From: JANLYC01 sp963815445
GTDB taxonomy: Bacteria; Actinomycetota; Actinomycetes; Propionibacteriales; Nocardioidaceae
Assembly (NCBI GenBank): GCA_963815445.1
Contig: CAWFGV010000011.1
Location: forward strand, 992,001 to 1,056,000
Direction: 5' to 3'
Length of the DNA stretch: 64,000 nucleotides
Under the pieces are notes generated by a model. The model was not told the DNA's origin, ran no database searches, and saw nothing but the letters and a program-made list of their open reading frames with translations. Shown piece after piece: positions 43,024-50,769 of this stretch. The position numbers and the translations under genes are program-made. How positions within the stretch are numbered: the first letter of the stretch is position 1; the number at the start of each line of letters is the position of its first letter.

Positions 43024-43122
43024 ACCACGCAGACCCTCGAAGCATTGACCAGAGCAGCGGTGAACACCATCACGGGCGCTGACTTCGCCGGCCTCACCGT
43101 GGATTCTCCTGTGGACGCATAA
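43024..43122 (+). pseudogene. Fragment of a GAF-ANTAR regulator (GAF N-terminus)
   Basis: The frame reads TLEALTRAAVNTITGADFAG then LTVDSPVDA and stops. This matches the start of the GAF domain of the two intact regulators (LEILTHSAVDHLDGVDFASI at 49338). No other part of the domain follows, so it is a truncated copy. It supports repeated gain and loss of this family in the region. Confidence 0.6.
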
Positions 43123-43191
43123 GCCGGTGTCCGCGCCATCGCCCGCCAACGCGCCTCGCAGCGACGGAAACTGCAAGCGCATGTGACGTGA

Positions 43192-43239
43192 GAGAACCCC
43201 GGTGCCGTGGACCTGATGAAGGAAAGCGCCGGGGTTCTC
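43192..43239 (+). ncRNA. Stem-loop module, copy 1
   Basis: Left arm 43192-43205 (GAGAACCCCGG then TGC) pairs with 43226-43239, a 14-bp stem with one G-T pair; the 20-base loop ends TGATGAAGGAAA. The same element is at 47180 with three two-sided compensatory changes and an equal loop length, and both lie upstream of a 24-codon membrane microprotein. It might be a terminator, an antitermination or protein-binding site, or a small RNA; the loop carries a ribosome-site-like GAAGGA. Confidence 0.6.
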
Positions 43240-43392
43240 TTGGCCGGTGATGACGTCCCCTGCTGCTCGCCCTCACCAGCTCGGGGCCCGGAGTACCGGC
43301 GATCGGCGCAGCCAAAACGCCGGAGTCGTGGAGCCAAGGACAGACTCAGATCCCGAGTTGCGGTGTGAGCGCCAGGGCAGGAGGCTTCGCGC

Positions 43393-43467
43393 ATGGGATT
43401 TCTCTGGACCATCATCGTGATCGTCGTTGTCGTTGTCATCGTGTTGGCGATCATGCGCCGCCGCTGA
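43393..43467 (+). CDS. 24-residue single-helix membrane microprotein, copy 1
   Basis: ATG 43393 has AGGAGG seven bases upstream. The peptide begins MGFLWTIIVIV, is one hydrophobic helix of Ile and Val, and ends IMRRR. The paralogue at 47377 has the same length, start (MGILWT) and end (RRR) with many synonymous and conservative differences, which argues that the peptide is selected. Likely inserted in the cytoplasmic membrane with the Arg end inside. Function unknown; small membrane toxins and regulators of membrane complexes look like this. Confidence 0.7.
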   Translation: MGFLWTIIVIVVVVVIVLAIMRRR

Positions 43468-43774
43468 CCGTTTCCACCGTTGCCGGAAACCAACGTTCAA
43501 CGAGGCCTAGTCACGGTCGCCTTGCTCAACGAATACCCGAGGTCGAGGCGCGATGCCGTAGGCGGCCTAGACTCGGCGACGATCCGGTGGACGAGGTGAA
43601 GATCGCGCACGTCGACGCCGTGGGCGATCAACCGGTCAGCCCCAGTAGCGCCGCCATTGGTATGACACCGGTTCAATCCCAGTATCGCCCACCAGCAGCA
43701 CCGCAGGTCAGCGGCACTTTTCGCACAGCGAGACCGACCTGGTGCGCGTGTGGCGTGCCCGAAGGCCTGGAGCC
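43468..43774. other. Intergenic stretch carrying the tRNA-Val fragment
   Basis: 307 bp without a supported gene. It contains the tRNA-Val 3'-end copy (43670-43692) and, after it, the text ccagcagcaccgcaggtcag that matches the flank of tRNA-Val(CAC). Confidence 0.6.
43670..43692 (+). repeat. Direct repeat: tRNA-Val 3' end fragment (candidate attachment half-site, right)
   Basis: Identical to 41597-41619. Here the acceptor is followed by ccagca, so CCA is present, as in tRNA-Val(CAC) at 38552. The tRNA 5' half is missing. Confidence 0.7.
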
Positions 43775-44065
43775 TCAGGAGCCGCTGGTCAGGTAGTTGT
43801 GAACGTCGTGGAACGTCATCGTGGGCGGTTCCGGGATTCCGACCTCGGCGGTGATCGGACCTATCTGCGTGCGGGCGAACTCGTCGCATTGCTCTCGCGA
43901 CTCCCAGACATCGGTCACTCTGATCCCAGTCGGGGTTGCGGTGACCCAGTGGAACATTCCGCCCGCGGCGCCTGCGCCGCCCGGTGTGAATCCCATCTTG
44001 CCGATCACCTGGTCGTATTGCTCCAAGGTGGCGCCCTTGAAGTCCAACACCATTGCTACCGCCAT
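43775..44065 (-). CDS. Antibiotic-biosynthesis-monooxygenase-like small protein
   Basis: 96 residues from ATG 44065 (MAVAMVLDFKGATLEQYDQV), with AAGGG eight bases upstream. Dimeric alpha/beta-barrel pattern: MVLDF strand, a helix with LEQYDQVIGKMG, GMFHWVTATPTGIRVTDVWE, and the end TMTFHDVHNYLTSG. Related small proteins are usually of unknown function or bind heme or metabolites. A decayed second copy lies at 46810. Confidence 0.75.
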   Translation of the reverse strand: MAVAMVLDFKGATLEQYDQVIGKMGFTPGGAGAAGGMFHWVTATPTGIRVTDVWESREQCDEFARTQIGPITAEVGIPEPPTMTFHDVHNYLTSGS

Positions 44066-44238
44066 CACGTACACCCTTTCGGCGAAGGAGAATCATGGGT
44101 GCGACGGTCACTCCGGACGCTAGACCTCGTAGGACCATCCGACAAGGCTGTCGGTCTGGAGCAACAGGACCTGGCCGACGTACCCGGAAGTTCCTCATGC
44201 TCCCCCGTTGCGCCAGGGAGCGACGCCGCTCCGGCCGA

Positions 44239-44934
44239 CTAGTCGCCGCCGCTATTGCTCAAGGTCTGATGCAGTTGCAACTGGCGAGGGCAAAGATCGT
44301 TCCACGCCAGCCACACCAACTTGCTCTTGGCCAGGTCGACCTGTGACCACTTCTCCGGAGTTTGCGCTTGCACGTGTAGCCAATAGAAGAGCATCTGTCG
44401 GCCGGCGGAGTGGCTTCCGTGCGGGTGGTCGGGTCGGTAAGGCTGGATCAACTGGCTGTAGCTCAGGGTGCCGGACAAGTATTGAGTCTTGCCTGGCGCG
44501 TTGCCCCAGGGCCGAGTCGACAACCAGCGGCAGGCCTCATGGCCGTACTCCAGCGCAGTTGACTTGTCCACGTCGTCAGGAACCTCCGACAAGTAGTTTC
44601 GCTCGTGCAGAACTCCTCCGACGAAGGCCGGCACGGTCATCACGAGCAGGGCCCCGGTGGCCCAGACGACCCATGTGTGGATGCCGGCCGCGAAGCCCTT
44701 CTTTGCACGCCTCCTGGCCCACACAAACCCACCCACCGCCGAAACGACCGCCACAGCGAACATGACGGCACGCATCGTTGACGTGGCCGGGGTAGGCAAC
44801 CCGCTGGGCGACTCACTCATCGCGCGTACCAGACACATAGCCGAAATCGCGAACCATGCGGCCACGTACCCCATGACGCCCCAGCACGCGGCGACGCCCC
44901 ACTTGCTCCACCAGCCCTCAGGCCACTCCCTCAC
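44239..44934 (-). CDS. Membrane protein of unknown function
   Basis: 231 residues from GTG 44934. Three to four membrane helices (GVMGYVAAWFAISAMCLV, MFAVAVVSAVGGFVWA, WVVWATGALLVMTVPAFVGG), then a C-terminal soluble domain with HEACRWLSTRPWGNAPGK. The helices and their basic flanks (RRRAKKGF) favour a real protein. No family is recognised. The GTG lacks a ribosome site, so the start is approximate. Confidence 0.65.
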   Translation of the reverse strand: MREWPEGWWSKWGVAACWGVMGYVAAWFAISAMCLVRAMSESPSGLPTPATSTMRAVMFAVAVVSAVGGFVWARRRAKKGFAAGIHTWVVWATGALLVMTVPAFVGGVLHERNYLSEVPDDVDKSTALEYGHEACRWLSTRPWGNAPGKTQYLSGTLSYSQLIQPYRPDHPHGSHSAGRQMLFYWLHVQAQTPEKWSQVDLAKSKLVWLAWNDLCPRQLQLHQTLSNSGGD

Positions 44935-44993
44935 GCGAGCAGGATACGAGACCCGCGTGACCCTTTCGCTGTCTCGACCCGAACGGTCCGCCG

Positions 44994-45872
44994 CTACATC
45001 GCCGACGGTCTGCTCGAGGCCGAGACGATGGCACCGCTCAGAATGATCAAGAGAATTCCGGTAGCGACTGGGCGGCTCAGGCTCTGTTGTAGTAGCAGTG
45101 CTCCTAGGAGCGCTCCCATGACGGGGTCGAGTGCGAAGAGCACCGACACGACGCGGGTGCCTGCAAGCCGTAGGGCGGTGAAGTCGGCGGCGAAGGTGAT
45201 GCTGACTCCGAGGACGCCTGCGCCGGTCAGGACGATCCACTGTCCTCCGGAGACGTTTGGGACAGCGGGCACGGCGAACGGCCCAAGAAGCAGGCCCGAG
45301 ACTGCGGCGGCGAGGGCCAGGGAGTCCAACCCGTCTGATCGGCCCATGCGCGATGAGGCCAGGGTGTATCCGGTCAGGGCCAGGGCAGAAGCCATCCCCA
45401 CGAGGACACCGACAATGCCCACGGCGCCGGATGGACGCGTGACCAGGGCGACCCCGACGAGTGCGAGGGCGGGAAGGATGAGTTGCGGTCCGCGTGGGGT
45501 GTGCAGAACCGCGAGGCTGAACGGGCCGAGGTAGAGCAGAGTGGCCGCCACCCCCAACGGCAGCAGGTCGACGGCGTTGTAGAACGCCACGTTCATCAGG
45601 GCCATGACACTGCCCAGCACGGCGATGTTCGACCAGCTTGCCCTGGGTCGACCGCGGAAGCGAGGGCGAACGAGGACGAGGAGGGCCGCGGCGCCCAGGA
45701 GTTGACGCAGTCCGGCTACTGCGGTTGGCCCGAGGTCAGCGAAAAGGTTCGCGGCCAGCGCAGCCGAACCTTGGACCGCAGTCGTGGACGCCAGCACCAA
45801 ACCGACACCGGCCGCGCGAGCGGCCCCGCTGCTCCTGATCGCAGATGAGTCCTGACGGGGGGTGGTGCTCAC
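44994..45872 (-). CDS. DMT superfamily (EamA) transporter
   Basis: 292 residues from GTG 45872, ten predicted membrane helices in two EamA repeats (ANLFADLGPTAVAGLRQLLGA in the first, FTALRLAGTRVVSVLFALDP in the second). Such carriers export amino acids, purines or drugs. Its start overlaps the CGNR regulator stop by four bases (GTGA), making a regulator-transporter operon. Confidence 0.9.
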   Translation of the reverse strand: MSTTPRQDSSAIRSSGAARAAGVGLVLASTTAVQGSAALAANLFADLGPTAVAGLRQLLGAAALLVLVRPRFRGRPRASWSNIAVLGSVMALMNVAFYNAVDLLPLGVAATLLYLGPFSLAVLHTPRGPQLILPALALVGVALVTRPSGAVGIVGVLVGMASALALTGYTLASSRMGRSDGLDSLALAAAVSGLLLGPFAVPAVPNVSGGQWIVLTGAGVLGVSITFAADFTALRLAGTRVVSVLFALDPVMGALLGALLLQQSLSRPVATGILLIILSGAIVSASSRPSAM

Positions 45873-46423
45873 GGGTGGCGTTGCCGGTAGGCCCGGGACT
45901 TGTGTTGTCCACCGCACAGCTGCATCGAGCACCACTTGCCCGTGCCTGGTCGAGAGGCGTCCCAGAACATCCAGCGACAGCCTGGGTTGGCGCATGCCTT
46001 GAGTCGGTTGAGACGACCATCGCGACCCGCGACGTGGATCTCCAGAGCGAGCTGCGCGAGCCCTGCTCGCAGGCGGTCCCGATCTCCGGTGATCGCCGGG
46101 TATGTGACCGTCCCGGAGATGATCGCGTCTCCGATGCTCAGCTGCAGGCCTAAGGAACCCAGACTGGGCGAGCCGGCATCCGCAACGATCAAGGCACGCA
46201 CAGCCCGGCGAAACATCCGCGCAAGTTCCACGCTCGGCGCGGGGAGCACGACACCTGCGCTCCACAGGTCGAGCGCGACCAGCGCAGCCGCTGCTGTGTG
46301 CGGATCACTCAACTGATCGCGCCCGCGGTACAGGTCCAGCGTGTTGGCGAAGGATCGCACGGTCTCCAACGCTCCAGGGGCCGAGGCTGAGGGATCCCAA
46401 TCCCGGGAACGCTGTGTAACCAC
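45869..46423 (-). CDS. ABATE/CGNR-type transcriptional regulator
   Basis: 184 residues from ATG 46423. N-terminal ABATE-like helical domain (VRSFANTLDLYRGRDQLS start) and a C-terminal zinc finger CANPGCRWMFWDAS then WCSMQLCGGQHKSRAYRQR, where the CGNR tetrad reads CGGQ. Four cysteines are kept. It probably controls the EamA exporter that overlaps it. Confidence 0.85.
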   Translation of the reverse strand: MVTQRSRDWDPSASAPGALETVRSFANTLDLYRGRDQLSDPHTAAAALVALDLWSAGVVLPAPSVELARMFRRAVRALIVADAGSPSLGSLGLQLSIGDAIISGTVTYPAITGDRDRLRAGLAQLALEIHVAGRDGRLNRLKACANPGCRWMFWDASRPGTGKWCSMQLCGGQHKSRAYRQRHP

Positions 46424-46809
46424 ATAATCATGTTAACAGGTCACGGCACACACGGGCTTCGCTCAACGAGACCGGCCGGGGCTCGGGCAAGTGACGTGCC
46501 GGCTCATCAGGTGGCGGATCATCCGCGGGCGCCAGCGCGCGCACCCGGTAACTGGGCCGCACGCTACGACGACGGGCATCCAGGTGCCAGCCGACGGACT
46601 AGGTCCAGGTCAACCACGTCAGGGAGCAGGCCAATCTGGACCGCGGCGGCCGCGGCGGATCCACCATCCGAACGCGAGGCCCCCAAGCAGCGACGAGGCC
46701 GTCCAGGCCGCCCCGACCATCAGCGCCAACGCCATGTCTCCATGGTGATCCGACTCGCAGCGAGATGCCGACCGACACGCCTGCCCGAAGACCTGGAGCC
46801 GTCAGGGCG
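46424..46809. other. Intergenic region of about 390 bp without a supported gene
   Basis: Upstream of the CGNR operon (promoter expected near 46424-46450). No family text in any frame. The far end grades into the decayed monooxygenase-like copy. Confidence 0.6.
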
Positions 46810-46905
46810 CCGCTGGTCAGGTAGTTGTGGACGTCGTGGAACGTCATCGTGGGCGTTCCGGGATTCCGACCTCGGCGGTGATCGGTCCGATCTGGGACCG
46901 GGCAG
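46810..46905 (-). pseudogene. Decayed second copy of the monooxygenase-like gene
   Basis: Matches the 3' third of 43775-44065 (GPITAEVGIPE then PTMTFHDVHNYLTSG) but has lost one C in the GAACCGCCC run, which frameshifts it, and the 5' two thirds are deleted. After the deletion, 46906-47015 still matches the flank 44113-44218 (cggacgctagacctcgt, gctcccccgttg). Confidence 0.8.
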
Positions 46906-47033
46906 CTCGGACGCTAGACCTCGTGGCATCATCCGCTAAAGCCGTCGGTCTCGAGCAACAGCGCCCGGCCGGGAGTAGCCTCTGACCAGACGTCCACGCT
47001 CCCCCGTTGTCCCAGGGGGTCATAGGGACTGGA

Positions 47034-47062
47034 AGAGGCCGGACACGCTACGTCCGGCCTCT
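47034..47062 (+). terminator. Terminator-like hairpin
   Basis: AGAGGCCGGAC and GTCCGGCCTCT form a perfect 11-bp stem around acgctac, followed by ctcc. It separates the decayed copy from the microprotein module. Strand cannot be fixed because the T-tail is weak. Confidence 0.55.
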
Positions 47063-47179
47063 CTCCATGCCGGACGTTAGTTGCGGGCGCGCGCCGGCCC
47101 GTGATGCCACGCCGATGCGCCTCCAACGCGATGAGAACGGCCGGACGAAGGTCTACGGGTGAGTGCGATGGCTGGCTGC

Positions 47180-47225
47180 GGGAGCCCCGGCACGGATCTG
47201 GCTGAAGGGAAATGCCGGGGCTCCC
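47180..47225 (+). ncRNA. Stem-loop module, copy 2
   Basis: GGGAGCCCCGGCA (47180-47192) pairs perfectly with 47213-47225; the 20-base loop 47193-47212 ends TGAAGGGAAA. It matches copy 1 with compensatory changes at three pairs. Downstream text gacgtcccctgc / ggcgtcccctgc is also shared. It lies 150 bp before the microprotein copy 2. Confidence 0.6.
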
Positions 47226-47376
47226 CTGACCCGGTGAGGCGTCCCCTGCGTCGGCTCCACCGGGTGAGACGTCTATACCCGGAAGGTGTCGGATTCATTC
47301 GGTAGGAGTATCTCGCCATGACTTGGCCACATGGCGCCGCTTGACCGCTGGACCCTCTCGCCTGCAGGCTTCACCC

Positions 47377-47451
47377 ATGGGAATCCTCTGGACCGTGCTC
47401 GTGATCGTCCTCATCGTCGTCATCGTGATGGCGGTCATCCGTCGCCGGTGA
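47377..47451 (+). CDS. 24-residue single-helix membrane microprotein, copy 2
   Basis: ATG 47377 to TGA 47451. It begins MGILWTVLVIV and ends VIRRR, one hydrophobic helix with a triple Arg end. Same length and layout as copy 1 at 43393. The ribosome site is weaker (CAGGC seven bases upstream). Both copies differ mostly at third codon positions and by Ile/Val/Leu exchanges. Function unknown. Confidence 0.7.
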   Translation: MGILWTVLVIVLIVVIVMAVIRRR

Positions 47452-47685
47452 CCCGTGAGTCTGTTGAGCTAGTTCCGGTTGTGGCGTACACACGGCATGG
47501 CCTGAGGTCCACATCCCGCTCCCGCAGACCTCGTCCCGGGTCACGTCGTTGGCTCCTCCGCGAGTGACGCAGAGCGACCAGGGCATGCGAATCCCGTCAT
47601 AGAGTGGGCATCCCTCGTGACTCATCCTTTACCGTCACAAAGTGCGCGGGATCCCCTGTTCCTGCGCCTTGACGAAAGAGGATCC

Positions 47686-48195
47686 ATGAAACGATTGTTC
47701 GTCGCCGCCGTGCTGACCGCAGTGACCGCAGCCGGGTTGGGGCTCAGTCCCGCGCAAGCCACCAACGCCGGGGAGACCCAGGGCTGCACGCCTGGCTATT
47801 GGAAGAACCACACCGACAACTGGCAGTCCTTGTTGCCGAGCGACACGATGCACAAGCTGGCTGCGCAGACCTTGCCGGCGCCGTACGACTCCATCACGGC
47901 CATCAAGGCACTCCAAGGCGGCGGCGGACCTGGTGTGGCCGGCGCCCGGACCATCTTCCTCCGGGCCCTGACCGCTGCGTGGCTCAACGCCGCGTGGGAC
48001 GACCCCAACGGTGGACCCGCGCTGCAGTACCCGTTCCGGCGCTTCAGCGACAGGACGTCGCCCGTCACCGGCGAGCTCTACGTCGCCCTGCAGACGCAGC
48101 TTCGCAGCGCCATGCAGAGCACGGACCGCGACTACATCCTCGGTCTGGCGAGCCGGCTCGACACCGCCAACAACCTGGGCTGCCCGCTCAACTGA
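47686..48195 (+). CDS. Secreted protein with a CTPGYWKNH motif
   Basis: 169 residues from ATG 47686 with AGAGGA upstream. Signal peptide about 1-25 (MKRLFVAAVLTAVTAAGLGL, cleavage after QAT or AQA). The mature part starts near GCTPGYWKNHTDNWQSLLP, a motif found in a group of exported proteins of unknown function, and ends CPLN, giving two cysteines for a disulfide. The middle has an Ala-rich helical section (FLRALTAAWLNAAWDD). A strong terminator follows. Confidence 0.85.
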   Translation: MKRLFVAAVLTAVTAAGLGLSPAQATNAGETQGCTPGYWKNHTDNWQSLLPSDTMHKLAAQTLPAPYDSITAIKALQGGGGPGVAGARTIFLRALTAAWLNAAWDDPNGGPALQYPFRRFSDRTSPVTGELYVALQTQLRSAMQSTDRDYILGLASRLDTANNLGCPLN

Positions 48196-48209
48196 CGCAG
48201 GCCGTCGAG

Positions 48210-48241
48210 AGCGCCTCCGGTCCCCTGGGACCGGAGGCGCT
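48210..48241 (+). terminator. Rho-independent terminator of the secreted protein gene
   Basis: AGCGCCTCCGGTCC and GGACCGGAGGCGCT form a long perfect stem around cctg, 14 bp after the stop at 48195. Confidence 0.85.
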
Positions 48242-48368
48242 TCGTCGTAGCCCAGTCATGGCCCGAACGTGTCATGCCAGGGCTTGGCCACGAGGAGGAC
48301 GCTGGTCGAAGAAGGTGGTCGATCGGATCGCCCCGATCTTCCACGAGAACGTCTCTGGAGGCAGCGGC

Positions 48369-48722
48369 ATGACCGACAAGCGCAGCATCGACACCCCGCA
48401 CGAGCGACGCGAATTCAAGGACCACGGGCACATGGACGTGATCACCATGGGCGACTTCACGATCGGCCGCGGCGTGTTCGAAGCGGGCTGGCGCTGGTCC
48501 GAGGACGTCAAGCCCATCGCGGGCACGGACTCCTGCCAGGTCCACCACACCGGCATCTGCATGTCCGGGCAGATGGCTATCCGTTTCGACGACGGCAACG
48601 AGATCACTATCGGCGCAGGCGACGTGGTCGAACTCGACCCCGGGCATGACGCCTGGACGTTGGGTGACGAACCATGCGTGATCCTGGACACCGGCGTGGC
48701 GGCCTACGCCAAGCCGGCCTGA
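48369..48722 (+). CDS. Cupin domain protein
   Basis: 117 residues from ATG 48369 with GGAGG eight bases upstream. A single double-stranded beta-helix with CQVHHTGICMSGQMAIRFDD then GDVVELDPGHDAW, where histidines can bind a metal. Enzymatic activity cannot be assigned. It precedes the small-protein / GAF-ANTAR cluster. Confidence 0.85.
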   Translation: MTDKRSIDTPHERREFKDHGHMDVITMGDFTIGRGVFEAGWRWSEDVKPIAGTDSCQVHHTGICMSGQMAIRFDDGNEITIGAGDVVELDPGHDAWTLGDEPCVILDTGVAAYAKPA

Positions 48723-48796
48723 GCGCGCGCGGCTCGGAACGGTAGCGCGGCTTCACAGGTGCCCGGACGACAAGGGGGTTCCGAAGCGATGACTGG

Positions 48797-49033
48797 TCAG
48801 GACGAGGCAGGCTCCTGATCGCGCGCAGCGACTTCCCGGCGTTGACGGGGCACGTTGAGCAGATCGTCCGTACAGTCGTCCGCGACCGCCACTTCGACCC
48901 CGAGAATCCTGTCGATGCGGTCTTGGTGCAGACGCTCCGCGCTGTTGGTGGCGGCGATGACGAGCTCGGTGAGGAGGTCGATCTCGGCCAGGAGCACCTG
49001 ATCGTGAGCGAAGACGTCGCGATCGTCGTTCAT
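48797..49033 (-). CDS. Small helical protein, probable GAF-ANTAR partner family, copy 1
   Basis: 78 residues from ATG 49033 with AAAGGGGG upstream. The core LLAEIDLLTELVIAATNSAE then DRIDRILGVE resembles the second small protein at 50770 (EEIDLLAELMLLASAALT then AQIDAVLGI). Amphipathic helix followed by a short turn. It is divergent from the GAF-ANTAR gene at 49338. No named family known to me; the repeated pairing suggests a partner or regulator. Confidence 0.7.
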   Translation of the reverse strand: MNDDRDVFAHDQVLLAEIDLLTELVIAATNSAERLHQDRIDRILGVEVAVADDCTDDLLNVPRQRREVAARDQEPASS

Positions 49034-49337
49034 CCGATGACAGCCCCTTTCCCCCGATCGCCTCAACACGCCCGCGAGGTCTGGAGGCCGTGTTCCCACG
49101 GTACGCCGTTGCCGGGCAGATCGGCATGACCCGTTTGAGTGACTCAGGGGTGGCCGTACGGGGGATCGTCGCTGCATCGAGAAACCTCGCCGACCCCCCG
49201 CAGTTGCTGCTCCGGTCCCCCGGCTGCTCGTCCAAAGAATTGCACAAGAACGCCTCTTGACCTGGCCCTTCCGTCCCCCGACACTATCTTCGACAGGATG
49301 CTCACAGGAACCTTGGCGAATCCCTGGGAGGTGTCTC
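49034..49337. other. Intergenic region between divergent small protein and GAF-ANTAR genes
   Basis: 304 bp. Contains cctcttgacctgg followed by an AT-richer stretch with tatctt near the plus-strand gene, a possible but poorly spaced promoter. No gene supported. Confidence 0.5.
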
Positions 49338-50057
49338 ATGAACATGTTTGCGCAGGCCAACAATCACGAGGCGATGTCCAGCATGGCTGCCTCACTTCGC
49401 GAGGTAACCGACCTCGACAAGGTCCTCGAGATTCTCACCCATAGCGCCGTTGACCACCTCGACGGAGTCGATTTCGCGAGCATCACCGTGCTCGACGGAC
49501 AGGACCACCCAGAGACCGTCGCCGAGACTCATCCGGTCGCTTTCGACGCAGACCGCTTGCAGTACGAGACGCGTGAGGGTCCGTGCTTCGAGTCGGCGCG
49601 AAGCGAGCAGGTCCTGGTCACCTGCGACGTCGGCACCGATCCCAGGTGGCCACGCTATGGGCCGCGAGCGGCTACCCTCGGGATCCGGTCGCAGCTGTCG
49701 TTCTTCCTCGGAGCCACGTCAGAGCGGCGTACGTCGTTCAACCTGTATGGCGGACGCGCCGGCAAGATCCTGACGCTGCACGATCAGCTGAACCTCTTCA
49801 TCGCCCATGCCGCCTACGCAGTCGGCGCGACGCTCGCCGAGTCGCAGATGAGCGAAGCACTCCGCTCCCGCAAGTCCATCGGACAGGCCCTCGGAATCGT
49901 GATGGCGCGTTACTGGCTCGATGAGGACCGCGCCTTCCAGTACCTGGTCCGACAGTCCCAGAACCGCAACATCAAGCTGCGCGATGTCTGCGCCGAAGTT
50001 GTCACCGAGCACAACGACCGGGTCGAGCGGGCGGCGGCAGGAACCGCCAACAGATAA
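49338..50057 (+). CDS. GAF and ANTAR domain transcription antitermination regulator
   Basis: 239 residues from ATG 49338 with GGGAGGTG upstream. GAF domain about 25-165 (LEILTHSAVDHLDGVDFASI, REGPCFESA, DPRWPRYGPRAATLG) and ANTAR domain about 175-230 (LRSRKSIGQALGIVMARYWL then LVRQSQNRNIKLRDVCAEVV). It differs from the paralogue at 37376 in its GAF end, so it probably senses a different signal. It is flanked by two related tiny proteins. Confidence 0.9.
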   Translation: MNMFAQANNHEAMSSMAASLREVTDLDKVLEILTHSAVDHLDGVDFASITVLDGQDHPETVAETHPVAFDADRLQYETREGPCFESARSEQVLVTCDVGTDPRWPRYGPRAATLGIRSQLSFFLGATSERRTSFNLYGGRAGKILTLHDQLNLFIAHAAYAVGATLAESQMSEALRSRKSIGQALGIVMARYWLDEDRAFQYLVRQSQNRNIKLRDVCAEVVTEHNDRVERAAAGTANR

Positions 50058-50395
50058 AGGGGGCGCCGCCGCCTTCCCCTCGCAGCGGGCGACGCCCTCC
50101 GGCAAACCTAGAACGCCTGCCGTCGCAGCGTCACTGGCCCGAACGAGCCATCTCGTCGCGGCGTCAACTCAGCGTGCCCGTCCCGTCACCGGATCGCTCT
50201 GGCGACATGTCCCCTCAGGTCGCCACACTTCAACCCAAGAGCTCACGCTGGCACCCCATCCCCTTGTGCCGCGAGAGCACGGGCTCCGCCGGGCCGCGCC
50301 GCGGTGAGCGCGGTCGGCGGAGCCGTCCTGCGTCGCCGCCGCGTGATCGACTGGTTCCCCGACATCCGGTCCGACCATCACCTAAGTTCCTCCTC
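50058..50395. other. Intergenic region of 338 bp
   Basis: Begins with an imperfect GC-rich inverted repeat (gggcgccgccgc ... gcgggcgacgccc, about 50061-50098) that may terminate the regulator mRNA. No gene supported. Confidence 0.5.
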
Positions 50396-50755
50396 ATGAC
50401 TGAGGACCTCGACCCCACCGCCACCAACCCGGCGTTGTACCGGGTCATCATGGAGAACGAGCGCGTCCGGGTGCTCGAGTACGTCGACAAGCCAGGCGAG
50501 CGGACCACGCCTCACGCCCATCCCGACAGCGTCATGTACACGCTGAGCTCGTTCCGGCGGCGCCTGTATGCCGACGGTCAACAGCGCGAGGTGGAGCTCC
50601 AGGCGGGCGAGGTGTTCTGGCTACCGGCCCAACACCATGCGGGTGAGAACATCGGTGACACCGAGACGCACACGATCTTCGTCGAGCTCAAGGAACCCGC
50701 GCCGGTGGCTGGCCCGGAGTCGGGCAAGCGGGACGCGGATATCGGCCCGAGCTGA
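50396..50755 (+). CDS. Cupin domain protein
   Basis: 119 residues from ATG 50396. Cupin motifs TPHAHPDSVMYTL and WLPAQHHAGENIGDTETHTI give two histidine pairs for a metal. The ribosome site is weak. It is the second cupin in this stretch and again follows an ANTAR-linked block. Confidence 0.85.
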   Translation: MTEDLDPTATNPALYRVIMENERVRVLEYVDKPGERTTPHAHPDSVMYTLSSFRRRLYADGQQREVELQAGEVFWLPAQHHAGENIGDTETHTIFVELKEPAPVAGPESGKRDADIGPS

Positions 50756-50769
50756 GAGGCAGACCTGCT

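Noticed and set aside
43206..43229. Hammerhead-ribozyme-like CTGATGA...GAAA in the loop of stem-loop copy 1
   Set aside because: Only two bases separate the two core parts, so stem II cannot form, and copy 2 has CTGGCTGA instead of CTGATGA.
46430..46939. Plus-strand frame of 169 codons
   Set aside because: Pro/Arg-rich composition and overlap with the decayed monooxygenase copy show it is not coding.
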